Origin: an uncultured Bacilli bacterium
GTDB taxonomy: Bacteria > Bacillota_I > Bacilli_A > RF39 > UBA660
Assembly: GCA_934167785.1 (NCBI GenBank)
Contig: CAKPLX010000013.1
Coordinates: 1-25,747 of the forward strand
Reading direction: 5' to 3'
DNA: 25,747 bases
The position numbers and the translations under genes were made by a program. This document shows, piece after piece, positions 11,874 to 23,816 of the stretch; the stretch's first letter is position 1; the number at the start of each line of letters is the position of its first letter. The notes below the pieces were generated by a model. That model saw only the letters and a program-made list of their open reading frames with translations. It was not told the DNA's origin and searched no databases.

Positions 11874-14792
11874 ATGAAAAGGAAAAAAATTAAGAGAAGT
11901 ATAGTCATAATTATTTTTTTGATTGTTGGACTTTCTTTTTTCTATTTAATTTATTTAGATTTTAAGGAGGGGAATTATACTCAAACTGTTCAAAAAAATG
12001 ATTATTTGGCTGTTAATAAAAATTTATCTTCAGAAATGCAGAGTCTGCTTTTAAAACTTGGAAATGGGTATAATGTAGGCAATTCTTTTGATTCACAGAA
12101 TGCTTTAGGGTATAATGGGCTTCCTGCTGGAGATGATGGATTAGAGAAGTTTTTTAATTTTGTTAAAAAAACAGGTTTTAATTCTGTTCGAATTCCTATG
12201 GCTTCTTATCATAAAGTTAGTGGAGATAATAATACTATTGATTCAGCATGGTTAGATTATTTAGAAAATATTGTTGATACTGCTTTGGATGCTGGATTAT
12301 ATGTTGTTATTGATCCTGTTATGTATGAATCTACTGGGACATGCGGAAGTATCACTGGTGGATGTAAGGTCTCAGCGAATCCTTCGAATTATGATGCTAG
12401 TAAAAAATATTTAGTGGATATTTGGAAACAAGTTGGAGAAAGATTTAAAAATAAAAGTTTAAAATTGATATTTGAAGGATTTAATGAAATTATTGATACG
12501 TCGCAACAAAATCCTTATTATCCAACAACTTGTACTGTTGGTGGTACGAATGATACTTGTGGAATTGTTAATAAGCTTAATAAAGATTTTGTAGATACTA
12601 TAAGGTCACAGGGGGGGAATAATTTAAATCGCTATTTAATTTGTAGTGCTTACAATTCTGATCCAGTCTGGGCAGAAAAGGGTGGATCATTATATTTTTA
12701 TCAAATTCCTAATAATGATCCTAAAGCTATATTAGGGGTTCATTACTACAAGCTTACTGATAATGGTGGTCAAGTGATTACTTGGTTGGGAAAAACTTTG
12801 AAACATAAATTTTTAGATAATGGAATTCCGGTTATTTTAGGAGAGTATGGTATTGATAATTGGCCTGTTGGTTCTGATTCAACGACGAAAGCACAGCCAC
12901 CTACTACTGAATATATTCAGAAAAAGGCAAAGATATTATCTGAATTTAGGCATCAACTTGATTTATTTGGTATACCTACGTTTTTGTGGGATGATTATGG
13001 TAATATGAAAGTGATGGCTACTAGATCTCAGGCCGATGTATCTTTACTTTCTAGTAATCCAACAGCTGCTTGGGGATATAATTATCCAATTATTGAATCT
13101 TTAAATCTAAGTGATAGTGGTCCTAGTACTCCTATGATTTCTGTTACTGGGGTTTCTATTAATCAGACAGAAGTTACTCTAAAGGTAGGGGAAGAATTTA
13201 CTTTGTCTACTCAAGTTACTCCATCTAATGCAAGTGATAATGGTGTGATTTGGAAGAATAGTAATCCAGAAATTGTTGGGAATACTTATGGTAAAATTAC
13301 AGCCAAAGAGGTTGGGACTTCTGTTATAACGGCGGTGACGTATGATGGTGGGTATGAAGCGAATTGTAGGGTTACTGTAGTTGGAAATGATAGTTCTTCT
13401 ACTTCTGTAACTGGAGTAGTGTTGGATAAAGAAACTGTTAGTTTAAAAAGAGGAGAAAATGTAACTTTAGTGGCAACGGTTTTACCAACAAATGCTACAA
13501 ATAAGGCGGTTAGTTGGAAATCAAGTAATACTGGAGTTGCTACAGTTAGTGATGGAAAAGTGGAAGCGGTTGGAAAAGGAACCGCAGTGATTACAGTTAC
13601 GACAGCAGATGGAGGAAAAACAGCTTCAAGTACTATTGTTGTAACAGAGGATACTAGTTCTGAAATTGCGGTAACATCGATTTCTCTTAATCCGGCAACA
13701 GTTAATTTGAAAAAGGGAGAAACGTCAACTTTAGTGGCAACGGTTTTGCCAACAAATGCTACAAATAAGGCGGTTAGTTGGAAATCAAGTAATACTGGAG
13801 TTGCTACAGTTAGTGATGGGAAAGTGGAAGCGGTTGGAAAAGGAACCGCAGTGATTACAGTTACGACAGCAGATGGAGGAAAAACAGCTTCGAGTACTAT
13901 TGTTGTAACAGAAGATACTAGTTCTGAAGTTGCAGTAACGTCGATTTCTCTTAATCCAGCAACTGTTAATTTGAAAAAGGGAGAAACGTCAACTTTAGTG
14001 GCAAAGATTTTACCAGAGAATGCTACAAATAAGGTTATTGTTTGGCAGTCAAGTAATGTTGAGGTTGCTACAGTTACTAGTGATGGAAAAGTAGAGGCAG
14101 TTGGAAAAGGGACAGCAGTGATTACAGTTACAACAGCGGACAGGACAAAGACAGCTTCAAGTACTATTGTTGTTAGTGATGCTGAGGTTATTCAACCAAC
14201 TATTTATGTTTCTTCGATTGAACTTGATCAATCAGTTTTAACATTAAAATTGGGAGAAAGTACTGATTTGAATGCTACTGTTTTACCAATTGATGCCACA
14301 AATAAATCGGTTAGTTGGAAATCAAGTAATACTGGAGTTGCCACAGTTAGTGATGGGAAAGTGGTAGCGGTTGGAAAAGGAACAGCAGTAATTACGGCTG
14401 TAACAGAAGATGGCGGTAAAGAAGCAACTTGTAGTGTTACTGTTACGGAGGTAAAGAAGGTATCTAAAATTTGTGAACCATATATTACTTATTCTACGAC
14501 AACAAATACTTCTTCTTCTGTTGTTGCCGTGTTAAATTTTAAAAATAAAACTTGTAAAGCTAATGAAACTACTTATCAATTTGATCGTAATGGGGAGTAT
14601 ACTTTTAAGTATTCTGATGAAGATGATCATTATGATGAGATTGTAGCTAAGGTAACGTGGATTACTTTAGATAAAGATGGGAATCTTTTAGAGAATCCCA
14701 AAACGGGATCTTTAAATATTTTGATTGCTTTAGGTATTTTAATTTTTTCAGGTTGTTTTGTTTTGCTTTTTAGGAAGCAAGCAAATATGTAG
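11874..14792 (+). CDS. Cell-wall-anchored GH5-like glycoside hydrolase with five Ig-like domains, 972 aa
   Basis: Extracellular enzyme expected to cut beta-linked polysaccharide. The start is ATG 11874 (AGGTGGAGTG upstream); the open frame further upstream lies across the promoter. Layout: anchor/signal helix (about 10-28); GH5-type barrel (about 50-425) with GNSFDS, SVRIPMASY, FEGFNE (acid/base Glu205), GVHYYK and ILGEYG (nucleophile Glu324); five Big_2 domains (about 430-865); a Cys-containing beta domain; then NPKTG, a hydrophobic helix and RK, a sortase signal. The conserved His pair after beta-strand 3 is replaced by VIDPVMYES, so substrate choice may be unusual. Big_2 domains 2, 3 and 4 derive from recent tandem duplication at DNA level. 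The exact GH5 subfamily and substrate are unknown. Confidence 0.85.
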   Translation: MKRKKIKRSIVIIIFLIVGLSFFYLIYLDFKEGNYTQTVQKNDYLAVNKNLSSEMQSLLLKLGNGYNVGNSFDSQNALGYNGLPAGDDGLEKFFNFVKKTGFNSVRIPMASYHKVSGDNNTIDSAWLDYLENIVDTALDAGLYVVIDPVMYESTGTCGSITGGCKVSANPSNYDASKKYLVDIWKQVGERFKNKSLKLIFEGFNEIIDTSQQNPYYPTTCTVGGTNDTCGIVNKLNKDFVDTIRSQGGNNLNRYLICSAYNSDPVWAEKGGSLYFYQIPNNDPKAILGVHYYKLTDNGGQVITWLGKTLKHKFLDNGIPVILGEYGIDNWPVGSDSTTKAQPPTTEYIQKKAKILSEFRHQLDLFGIPTFLWDDYGNMKVMATRSQADVSLLSSNPTAAWGYNYPIIESLNLSDSGPSTPMISVTGVSINQTEVTLKVGEEFTLSTQVTPSNASDNGVIWKNSNPEIVGNTYGKITAKEVGTSVITAVTYDGGYEANCRVTVVGNDSSSTSVTGVVLDKETVSLKRGENVTLVATVLPTNATNKAVSWKSSNTGVATVSDGKVEAVGKGTAVITVTTADGGKTASSTIVVTEDTSSEIAVTSISLNPATVNLKKGETSTLVATVLPTNATNKAVSWKSSNTGVATVSDGKVEAVGKGTAVITVTTADGGKTASSTIVVTEDTSSEVAVTSISLNPATVNLKKGETSTLVAKILPENATNKVIVWQSSNVEVATVTSDGKVEAVGKGTAVITVTTADRTKTASSTIVVSDAEVIQPTIYVSSIELDQSVLTLKLGESTDLNATVLPIDATNKSVSWKSSNTGVATVSDGKVVAVGKGTAVITAVTEDGGKEATCSVTVTEVKKVSKICEPYITYSTTTNTSSSVVAVLNFKNKTCKANETTYQFDRNGEYTFKYSDEDDHYDEIVAKVTWITLDKDGNLLENPKTGSLNILIALGILIFSGCFVLLFRKQANM
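13422..14160 (+). repeat. Tandem 264-bp repeats encoding Big_2 domains
   Basis: Equivalent points (CCAACA/CCAGAG) fall at 13485, 13749 and 14013, a strict 264-bp period (88 codons). The first two units are nearly identical, including synonymous positions over long stretches. The third is more diverged, and a related fourth follows at 273 bp. Near-identity points to recent unequal recombination, so the copy number may vary between strains. Confidence 0.85.
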
Positions 14793-14807
14793 TTATTAAA
14801 TTTTGTG

Positions 14808-14838
14808 TCCTTGACTTTGTTTAGTCGAGGATTTTTTT
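14808..14838 (+). terminator. Terminator of the glycosidase gene
   Basis: A 9-bp stem with one G-U pair (14808-14816 with 14823-14831) followed by seven T. Confidence 0.85.
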
Positions 14839-14850
14839 GTTATCATGGTG

Positions 14851-14879
14851 TTGACATTTTTTACTGTTTGTAATAGAAT
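14851..14879 (+). promoter_or_regulatory. Promoter of the sigma-factor gene
   Basis: TTGACA (14851-14856), a 17-base spacer and TAGAAT (14874-14879). It is the same -35/-10 pair and spacing as the element C promoter at 7009. Confidence 0.8.
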
Positions 14880-14912
14880 AAAATTTACTTTTTTCGGGGA
14901 GGATGAAATTTG

Positions 14913-16340
14913 ATGAATGATGAATTGAAGCAATGGTTGATTTCTGTTGAAAAAATTGATATGAAGACTTATCATAAAATGATTGATTTATATACTAAAG
15001 GAGTTGTAGATGCACAAATTTCTGAGTTAATTAGGCAAAGTGTTTCTTCACAATTTGAATATGAAATTTTATTACCTATTTGGGAGAAGTATGGTTATTA
15101 TTTAGCTACTTGTGATAAAAATGATTTTTTTGATGATTTTATTCAAATATTTGAACAGCATAACAATCGTCAAAAAGAAATAAAGGAAAATGAAAAATCT
15201 TATAATGAAGGATTATTATCTGTTTTTGAGGAAGTATATTATGGATTTCATTTATTGAATAGAAAGTATATTCAGATTTTTGAGAAAGGTGAAGAGGATG
15301 ATTTTATTACTCTTGATTTATTTAAGATTTTTTCTTCTATCCAAAACTTAGATGATGCGGAGTATTTGATTGATTGTTTTTCTTCTTTTTATCAAAAATG
15401 TAATCGAATGTCTAATTTTGATAAGAAATTTAAAACGATTCTTTTTGAATATCAAAAAGAAATTTTAAATGGAATTTTGCCATCGTATGAAGATATTGGA
15501 ATTGTTGAAAAGAAAAAGTGTGAATTATTGAGTTCGGCTGAATTAAGAGAGCAAATTTTGATGTATATTTCTTATAGTGAAGCTTTTTATCAATTTCAAC
15601 TACATAATTTGAAATTGGTTCAAGCTTTTGTTGAAAAAAAATTTGGTTATTGGAATTTTGAAGATTTATTTCAAAGTGGTGTGCTTGGCCTTGATCATGC
15701 TATTAGAAAATATGATGTTCGCCGAGGTGTTTATTTCTCCAGTTATTCTTATTTTTGGATACAAAAATATGTGTTTGATAGTGCATATTTAGATTTTAAT
15801 TCTCTTAGTGTTTCTAGAAATGATGTTGCTATTCAAAATAAAGCTATGAAAATTTCTAATGATTATTTTTCTTTAAATGGGGAGAAAATTTCTGTAGAAA
15901 AAATGGCTAAAAAACTTGGAAAGAAGAGTAAGAAAAAAGTTCCTTATTTTCAAGATAGGAGTAATATTATTTGTCAGTCTTTGGATGTAGTGACTAAGAT
16001 TCATAATTCATCTAGTGGCAATATTGGAGGAAGTAGTGATTCTGATGAAGGGCTTTCTTTATTGAATGTATTGGAAGATAAAAAGGTTAATATTGAAAAA
16101 GAAGCTATTTTCTCATATGATTTTCAACTTTTGTTAGATTATATGGATGAAGTACTTTCTGAGCGAGAAAAAGATATTCTTTTAAAAAGAGCTGGATATC
16201 AGATTGATGAGCCAATGACATTACGGCGTATTGCTTCTGAATATGGTGTTACTGGAGAAACTGTTCGAACAGTAGAGATGAAAGCTATTCAAAAATTAAC
16301 AAAAACTAAAAAAGGGAGATCGTTCAGTCCTTATCTTTAG
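14913..16340 (+). CDS. Divergent sigma-70-family RNA polymerase sigma factor, 475 aa
   Basis: Directs RNA polymerase to promoters. The start is ATG 14913, ten bases after GGGGAGG. Residues about 1-215 are acidic, helical and unlike any sigma region I know. Region 2 (about 228-290) reads FEDLFQSGVLGLDHAIRKYD then VYFSSYSYFWIQKYV, the core-binding and -10-recognition pattern. A region-3-like stretch follows (VEKMAKKLGKKSKKKV). Region 4 (about 420-465) reads LSEREKDILLKRAG...TLRRIASEYGVTGETVRTVEMKAIQKL, the -35 helix-turn-helix. Compared with housekeeping RpoD, the region 2 tryptophans and the TRER-x-RQIE motif are altered. It is probably an alternative or secondary group sigma factor. Its targets are unknown. 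It precedes the SUF cluster but is separated from it by a terminator. Confidence 0.85.
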   Translation: MNDELKQWLISVEKIDMKTYHKMIDLYTKGVVDAQISELIRQSVSSQFEYEILLPIWEKYGYYLATCDKNDFFDDFIQIFEQHNNRQKEIKENEKSYNEGLLSVFEEVYYGFHLLNRKYIQIFEKGEEDDFITLDLFKIFSSIQNLDDAEYLIDCFSSFYQKCNRMSNFDKKFKTILFEYQKEILNGILPSYEDIGIVEKKKCELLSSAELREQILMYISYSEAFYQFQLHNLKLVQAFVEKKFGYWNFEDLFQSGVLGLDHAIRKYDVRRGVYFSSYSYFWIQKYVFDSAYLDFNSLSVSRNDVAIQNKAMKISNDYFSLNGEKISVEKMAKKLGKKSKKKVPYFQDRSNIICQSLDVVTKIHNSSSGNIGGSSDSDEGLSLLNVLEDKKVNIEKEAIFSYDFQLLLDYMDEVLSEREKDILLKRAGYQIDEPMTLRRIASEYGVTGETVRTVEMKAIQKLTKTKKGRSFSPYL

Positions 16341-16348
16341 TTTTTTTT
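16301..16348 (+). terminator. Terminator overlapping the end of the sigma gene
   Basis: AAAAACTAAA (16301-16310) pairs with TTTAGTTTTT (16336-16345), extended inward by GGA/TCC with a bulge, and is followed by T residues. Confidence 0.6.
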
Positions 16349-16381
16349 ATTTGTATATTTAAAAAAAAATATTTTTTGTGA

Positions 16382-16387
16382 TATAAT
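16382..16387 (+). promoter_or_regulatory. -10 element of the suf operon
   Basis: TATAAT 30 bases before sufC. No clear -35 at the usual distance (a TTGTAT lies too far away, at 25 bases), so the promoter may need an activator. Confidence 0.45.
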
Positions 16388-16416
16388 AAAATTACTTTGA
16401 AAGTGGTGATGAAAAA

Positions 16417-17172
16417 ATGAAGTTAGAAATCAAAGATTTAGTTGTAGAAGTGGATAAGAAAATTATTTTAAATCATTTGAACTTAGAAATTGCTCCGGGT
16501 ACAATTCATGCAATTATGGGCCCTAATGGTGTTGGTAAGAGTACTTTATCAAGAGTTATTATGGGAGATAATCATTATCATGTTTTAGAAGGAGATATTC
16601 TTTTTGATGGAGAGTCAATAAAGAAGTTACCTGTTGATGAAAGAAGTCGAAAAGGAATTTTTTTAGCGATGCAGTCTCCAATGGAAATTGATGGCGTTAG
16701 TAATCAAGATTTTTTAAGGACAGCGATTGCTAGGAAAAGAGAAGAGAGAGTTGGGTTATATCAATTTATTCAGCAAGTAGAAAAGGCTACTTTAGAGCTA
16801 GAAATGAATAAGAATTTAGTTCATCGTAGTTTAAATGTAGGTTTTAGTGGTGGAGAGAAGAAGAAAAATGAAGTTCTTCAAATTAAATTATTGGAACCTA
16901 GTTTTATTATTTTGGATGAATTGGATAGCGGACTTGATGTGGATAGTTTGCGTATTGTTTGTGAAAATTTAAAACAATATATGTCTGAACATCCTGATGT
17001 TGCTATTTTAATTATTACGCATTATTCTATGATTTTAGATTATTTGAAACCGGATTACGTTCATATTCTTGGAAATCATCATATTATTAAAACGGGAGAT
17101 TATCATTTGACTTTTGATATTGAAAAGAATGGTTATTCTAAGTATTTAGAAGAGGATTTGGAAAATGCATAA
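16417..17172 (+). CDS. sufC: SufC, Fe-S cluster assembly ATPase, 251 aa
   Basis: ATPase of the SufBCD scaffold that builds iron-sulfur clusters in the cytoplasm. The ATG follows GTGGTGATG. The N-terminal Walker A is GPNGVGKSTL, followed by the SufC-typical IMGDNHYHVLEGDILFDGE and LAMQSPMEIDGVSNQDFLR. The signature is FSGGEKKKNEVLQ and Walker B is FIILDELDSGLDVDSL; these variants are specific to SufC and separate it from transporter ATPases. An H-loop (IITHYS) is present. Length is normal. It overlaps sufD by 8 bases, showing translational coupling. Confidence 0.97.
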   Translation: MKLEIKDLVVEVDKKIILNHLNLEIAPGTIHAIMGPNGVGKSTLSRVIMGDNHYHVLEGDILFDGESIKKLPVDERSRKGIFLAMQSPMEIDGVSNQDFLRTAIARKREERVGLYQFIQQVEKATLELEMNKNLVHRSLNVGFSGGEKKKNEVLQIKLLEPSFIILDELDSGLDVDSLRIVCENLKQYMSEHPDVAILIITHYSMILDYLKPDYVHILGNHHIIKTGDYHLTFDIEKNGYSKYLEEDLENA

Positions 17173-17929
17173 AATTATTATTCATAATGATATTTTGGAG
17201 GATTATGAAGATGAAGTATTTTCTGTTTTGAATGGAAAGATTTGTTTAAAGAAAAATGGTGAATATGAAATTTGGTATGAGAATTGTTGTAGGGTTAATC
17301 TTTTCTTGAGAGTACTTCCAGGGATTGTTGCTAAAGTATTTATTGGTAGTATTGATAATGATTTGGCTGTTTGTAATCATTATGTTTTAGAGAAGAATAG
17401 TCAGTTGATGTTATTTCAATTTTATTATAATCAAAATGTGGTTGAGAATACGGTAATTGATTTAGATGGAGAAAAAGCAATTTTTAATTTAGGCTTTTCT
17501 AGTATCAGTAGAGGATGTGAAGAATATCATATTACTGTAAATCATAATGCGAATTTGGTTTCTAGTGATATTCGAAATAAATGTATTGGGTTGGATAAAT
17601 CTTCTATTATTTTAGAGGTAAATAGTGTTTTAGAAAAAGGTAATGTGGATTGTGTAATGGATCAGACTAGTCGTATTTTGACTCTTGGAGAAGTTATGGC
17701 TAGGATTGTTCCTAATATGTTTATTGATGAGGATAGTGTTATAGCTAAGCATGGTTCTGTTATTGGAGGATTTCGTGAAGAGGAGATCTTTTATTTGATG
17801 AGTCGTGGGATTTCTTATCAGGAAGCATTGAGTTTATTGGTTAAGGGATTTATTTTTTCTAATTTGGAAGTAGATATGGAGAAAAGAGCGAGAATTTTGG
17901 CGATTATTCAAGATTTAAGGGGTGAATAA
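17165..17929 (+). CDS. sufD: SufD-like Fe-S scaffold protein, shortened, 254 aa
   Basis: Scaffold partner of SufC. The C-terminal 75 residues are clearly SufB/SufD-type: LGEVMARIVPNMFID...AKHGSVIGGFREEEIFYLMSRGISYQEA. The HG pair matches SufD (S/C-HG) more than SufB (EHEA). The preceding beta-helix part is short and diverged. Typical SufD is around 400-430 aa, so about 150 residues are missing, mainly from the N-terminal helical region. No frameshift or leftover coding is visible around it; it overlaps sufC and sits 1 base from sufS, so it looks like a genuinely compact form. It may pair with a SufB encoded elsewhere. Confidence 0.85.
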   Translation: MHKIIIHNDILEDYEDEVFSVLNGKICLKKNGEYEIWYENCCRVNLFLRVLPGIVAKVFIGSIDNDLAVCNHYVLEKNSQLMLFQFYYNQNVVENTVIDLDGEKAIFNLGFSSISRGCEEYHITVNHNANLVSSDIRNKCIGLDKSSIILEVNSVLEKGNVDCVMDQTSRILTLGEVMARIVPNMFIDEDSVIAKHGSVIGGFREEEIFYLMSRGISYQEALSLLVKGFIFSNLEVDMEKRARILAIIQDLRGE

Positions 17930-17930
17930 A

Positions 17931-19127
17931 ATGAATCGTGAAGATTTTTCTATGTTAAGTCAGGATTTGGTTTATTTTGACAATGGGGCTACAACGTTAA
18001 AACCTCATTGTGTGGTTGAGGCAATTACTGAGTATTATAATAAATATTGTGCTAATGCTCATCGTGGGGATTATGCAACTAGTCAAAAGGTAGATAGCAT
18101 GTATGAAGAAGTTAGAGAGAAGATAAGGAGATTTATTCATGCTACCTATGCTAGTGAGATTGTTTTTACTAGTGGAACAACAGACGGAATGAATAGAATT
18201 GTTTTTGGTTATTTTTTACAGCATTTGCAAAAAGATGATGAAGTATTAATTACAGAAAGTGAACATGCTTCTAATGTGCTTCCTTGGTTTGTTTTACAGG
18301 AGAAAATTGGAATTAAGGTTAAATATATTCCTTTAGATGAAAATCATGAGGTCGTGATGGAGAATGTTATTCGTAGTATTAATGAACATACTAAGGTTAT
18401 TTCTCTTGCTTATATTACAAATGTTATTGGAGATATTCGGCCAATGCGAGAAATTATTGATTATGCGCATCAAAAAGGAATTTTGGTTATTGGCGATGGA
18501 GCACAGAGTATTAGTCATATGAAGATGGATGTTTGTTTGGATGATGTTGATTTTTTGGTTGCTAGTGCCCATAAAATGTATGGTCCAACAGGAGTAGGGT
18601 TTTTATATGGTAAGTTTGATTTATTAGATAAGATGGATCCTATTTTCTATGGTGGTGGGATGAATGCGATGTATTTGAGTAATGGATATATGGAATTAAG
18701 AGAAGTGCCCACTAAATTTGAAGCTGGAACGCAAAATATTGCTGGGGTTATTGGAATGGGAGCTGCAATTGATTATCTTGAAAAGATTGGAATAAATAAG
18801 ATGTTGAAGCATGAGCATGAATTGAAAGAGTACATGGTTTCTCGAATGAAGGAATTAAAGAATATTATTATTTATAATGAGAATACGGTAGGTAGTATTG
18901 TTACTTTTAATGTGGATGGTATTTTTAGTCAGGATACGGCTGTTTATTTAGATAAGTATCATATTTGTATTCGAAGTGGAAATCATTGTTCTAAAATACT
19001 GAATCAGGTTTTTGATATTAGTAATACTTGTCGGGTTAGTTTTGGGATTTATAATACTTATGAAGAAATTGATTATTTTATTGAAAAATTAAAAAATATA
19101 GGGAATATTTGGCAAGAAATATTGTAA
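17931..19127 (+). CDS. sufS: SufS cysteine desulfurase, 398 aa
   Basis: PLP enzyme taking sulfur from cysteine for Fe-S assembly. I chose ATG 17931, behind AAGGGGTG; a GTG at 17922 would overlap sufD. N-terminal YFDNGATTLKP and YCANAHRGDYATS are typical, then FTSGTTDGMN, ESEHASNVLPW, VIGDGAQSISHM and ASAHKMYGPTGVGFLYG with the PLP lysine at 215. The active Cys353 is in IRSGNHCSK, in the group II (SufS) context. Length is normal. SufU downstream would accept the persulfide sulfur, the Bacillota pairing. Confidence 0.97.
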   Translation: MNREDFSMLSQDLVYFDNGATTLKPHCVVEAITEYYNKYCANAHRGDYATSQKVDSMYEEVREKIRRFIHATYASEIVFTSGTTDGMNRIVFGYFLQHLQKDDEVLITESEHASNVLPWFVLQEKIGIKVKYIPLDENHEVVMENVIRSINEHTKVISLAYITNVIGDIRPMREIIDYAHQKGILVIGDGAQSISHMKMDVCLDDVDFLVASAHKMYGPTGVGFLYGKFDLLDKMDPIFYGGGMNAMYLSNGYMELREVPTKFEAGTQNIAGVIGMGAAIDYLEKIGINKMLKHEHELKEYMVSRMKELKNIIIYNENTVGSIVTFNVDGIFSQDTAVYLDKYHICIRSGNHCSKILNQVFDISNTCRVSFGIYNTYEEIDYFIEKLKNIGNIWQEIL

Positions 19128-19155
19128 TTTTTGAGGAGAAATTGGGTGTTTTTAC

Positions 19156-19587
19156 ATGGATAGAGATTTGAAAAGAAGTATTATTTTGGATAATTATCAG
19201 AATCCTTATCATAGGTTGCGTCATGATGGGAATAAGGATTATGTTAAAATTAATAGTCGAAATGTGAGTTGTATTGATAATATTGATGTTTATATTAAGA
19301 TGAATGGGGATTTGATTGAGGATATTAGTTTTGAAGGAGAAGCGTGTGTAATTAGTATTTCTACAACTTCTATTATGGCTTCTACTTTAGTTGGAAAGAC
19401 GATAGATGAAGCTATTAAAATTATTCAAACTTATGATGATATGATTGAAGAAAAATCTTGTGATTTGTCTATTCTTGGGGATGCTGTTGTTTATGATGAT
19501 ATTGCAAAACAGCCTTCTAGAAAAAAATGTGCTACTTTAACTTGGCATGGTGTTTACCAAAAATTGTTAGCATTAAAGGAAAAATAG
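19156..19587 (+). CDS. sufU: SufU zinc-dependent sulfurtransferase, 143 aa
   Basis: Accepts sulfur from SufS and passes it on to the scaffold. The ATG follows a GGAG 17-20 bases upstream, a rather long spacing. Family residues are present: LDNYQNPYHR near the N-terminus, NVSCID (Cys and Asp zinc ligands), FEGEACVIS (Cys) and RKKCATLTWHGV (Cys). The middle segment inserted between the second and third cysteine, typical of SufU against IscU, is present. This is the last suf gene here; sufB, which normally follows in the sufCDSUB order, is absent. Confidence 0.95.
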   Translation: MDRDLKRSIILDNYQNPYHRLRHDGNKDYVKINSRNVSCIDNIDVYIKMNGDLIEDISFEGEACVISISTTSIMASTLVGKTIDEAIKIIQTYDDMIEEKSCDLSILGDAVVYDDIAKQPSRKKCATLTWHGVYQKLLALKEK

Positions 19588-19640
19588 AAGTTCTGATTTT
19601 TCTTTGATTTTAGTTCAGTCTTAAATTTATTTTGTTATTT

Positions 19641-19671
19641 ATATTGATTATTTTTTATCAATATTTTTTTT
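19641..19671 (+). terminator. Weak terminator after sufU
   Basis: An 8-bp all-A/T stem (19641-19648 with 19657-19664) followed by seven T. Confidence 0.5.
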
Positions 19672-19703
19672 ATTTAATTGTGTTTTTCTCTTTATTTTTT
19701 CGT

Positions 19704-19732
19704 TTGACATTCCTTATTCTTAATGATATAAT
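19704..19732 (+). promoter_or_regulatory. Consensus promoter of the F1-like ATPase operon
   Basis: TTGACA (19704-19709), a 17-base spacer and TATAAT (19727-19732): a perfect sigma-A-type promoter, 46 bases before the first start. It suggests strong, constitutive expression. Confidence 0.9.
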
Positions 19733-19741
19733 TTTTTATAG

Positions 19742-20023
<282 letters not shown>

Positions 20024-20024
20024 T

Positions 20025-20789
20025 ATGACTATGTTAATTTTAATAGCTATTCTTTTGATTTGTTTATTAGTTGTATTGATGTTTTTTATCTTGAAATCAA
20101 CGGTAAAGAAGATTAATTCGCAAACAAAACTTTATTTTGTAGATAAATTACAAGAATATGATTATATGATTGATAAAAAGGAAGCTAAGTTAAATGAAAT
20201 TAATCAAGAAATTTTAGATAAAGAAAAAAAAGGAGAACAGGGTGATATTACTCCAAATCGTAAAAATTATGAATTTGATTATCAGATTATTGATTTATTA
20301 AATAAAACAAAATATCAAGATAAAAATATCTTTGAATTAAATAAGATGATCGATGAGAAATTTGCTATTGATTATGTTGATTTGATTCAGAAGTTTTTAG
20401 CAAAGGTTCATGATGAGGGAGAATATCAGTTTTGTTTAGGGTTAAAGAATAAATTTACTAGTGAAGAGATTTATAGATTGAAAGTTATGGATGATGAGAG
20501 TGTTGATTCATACTTAAAAACTTTTTTAAGTGAAAGTGAATATTTTTTATACGAAACTTATTTAAAGATCAATAAAAAGGGAAGTATAGATGGCTTTCTT
20601 GATTATGTGAATGAGTTAGTGGATTTGAATAATCCTTGTGTTTTTGTTTATGTTGGGGATAAGTCTGTTAATTATGATTATTTAGGAAAGTATGTGAAAA
20701 CGATCTATTCTAAGGATATTTATAAGGGAATTAAGATTATTTATAAGAATCATATTTATGATTATAGCCTAAATGAAAGGAATGTTTAG
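20025..20789 (+). CDS. Fused b-delta-like stator protein, 254 aa
   Basis: Likely peripheral stalk. One N-terminal membrane helix (about 3-25) is followed by a charged coiled coil (about 30-75, KLQEYDYMIDKKEAKLNEI...), as in b subunits. The C-terminal part ends with YKGIKIIYKNHIYDYSLNER, which resembles the end of delta (G-I-x-I-x-x...x-D-x-S). So b and delta appear fused, a layout known from actinobacterial b-delta proteins. Similarity is weak and rests on layout plus this end motif. It starts one base after the c-like stop and is followed by alpha. Confidence 0.6.
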   Translation: MTMLILIAILLICLLVVLMFFILKSTVKKINSQTKLYFVDKLQEYDYMIDKKEAKLNEINQEILDKEKKGEQGDITPNRKNYEFDYQIIDLLNKTKYQDKNIFELNKMIDEKFAIDYVDLIQKFLAKVHDEGEYQFCLGLKNKFTSEEIYRLKVMDDESVDSYLKTFLSESEYFLYETYLKINKKGSIDGFLDYVNELVDLNNPCVFVYVGDKSVNYDYLGKYVKTIYSKDIYKGIKIIYKNHIYDYSLNERNV

Positions 20790-20790
20790 T

Positions 20791-23811
<3,021 letters not shown>

Positions 23812-23816
23812 TTGAA

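Noticed and set aside
13422..14440. CRISPR-like regular repeats
   Set aside because: The 264-bp period is coding and encodes Ig-like domains; there are no short repeat-spacer units anywhere in the window.
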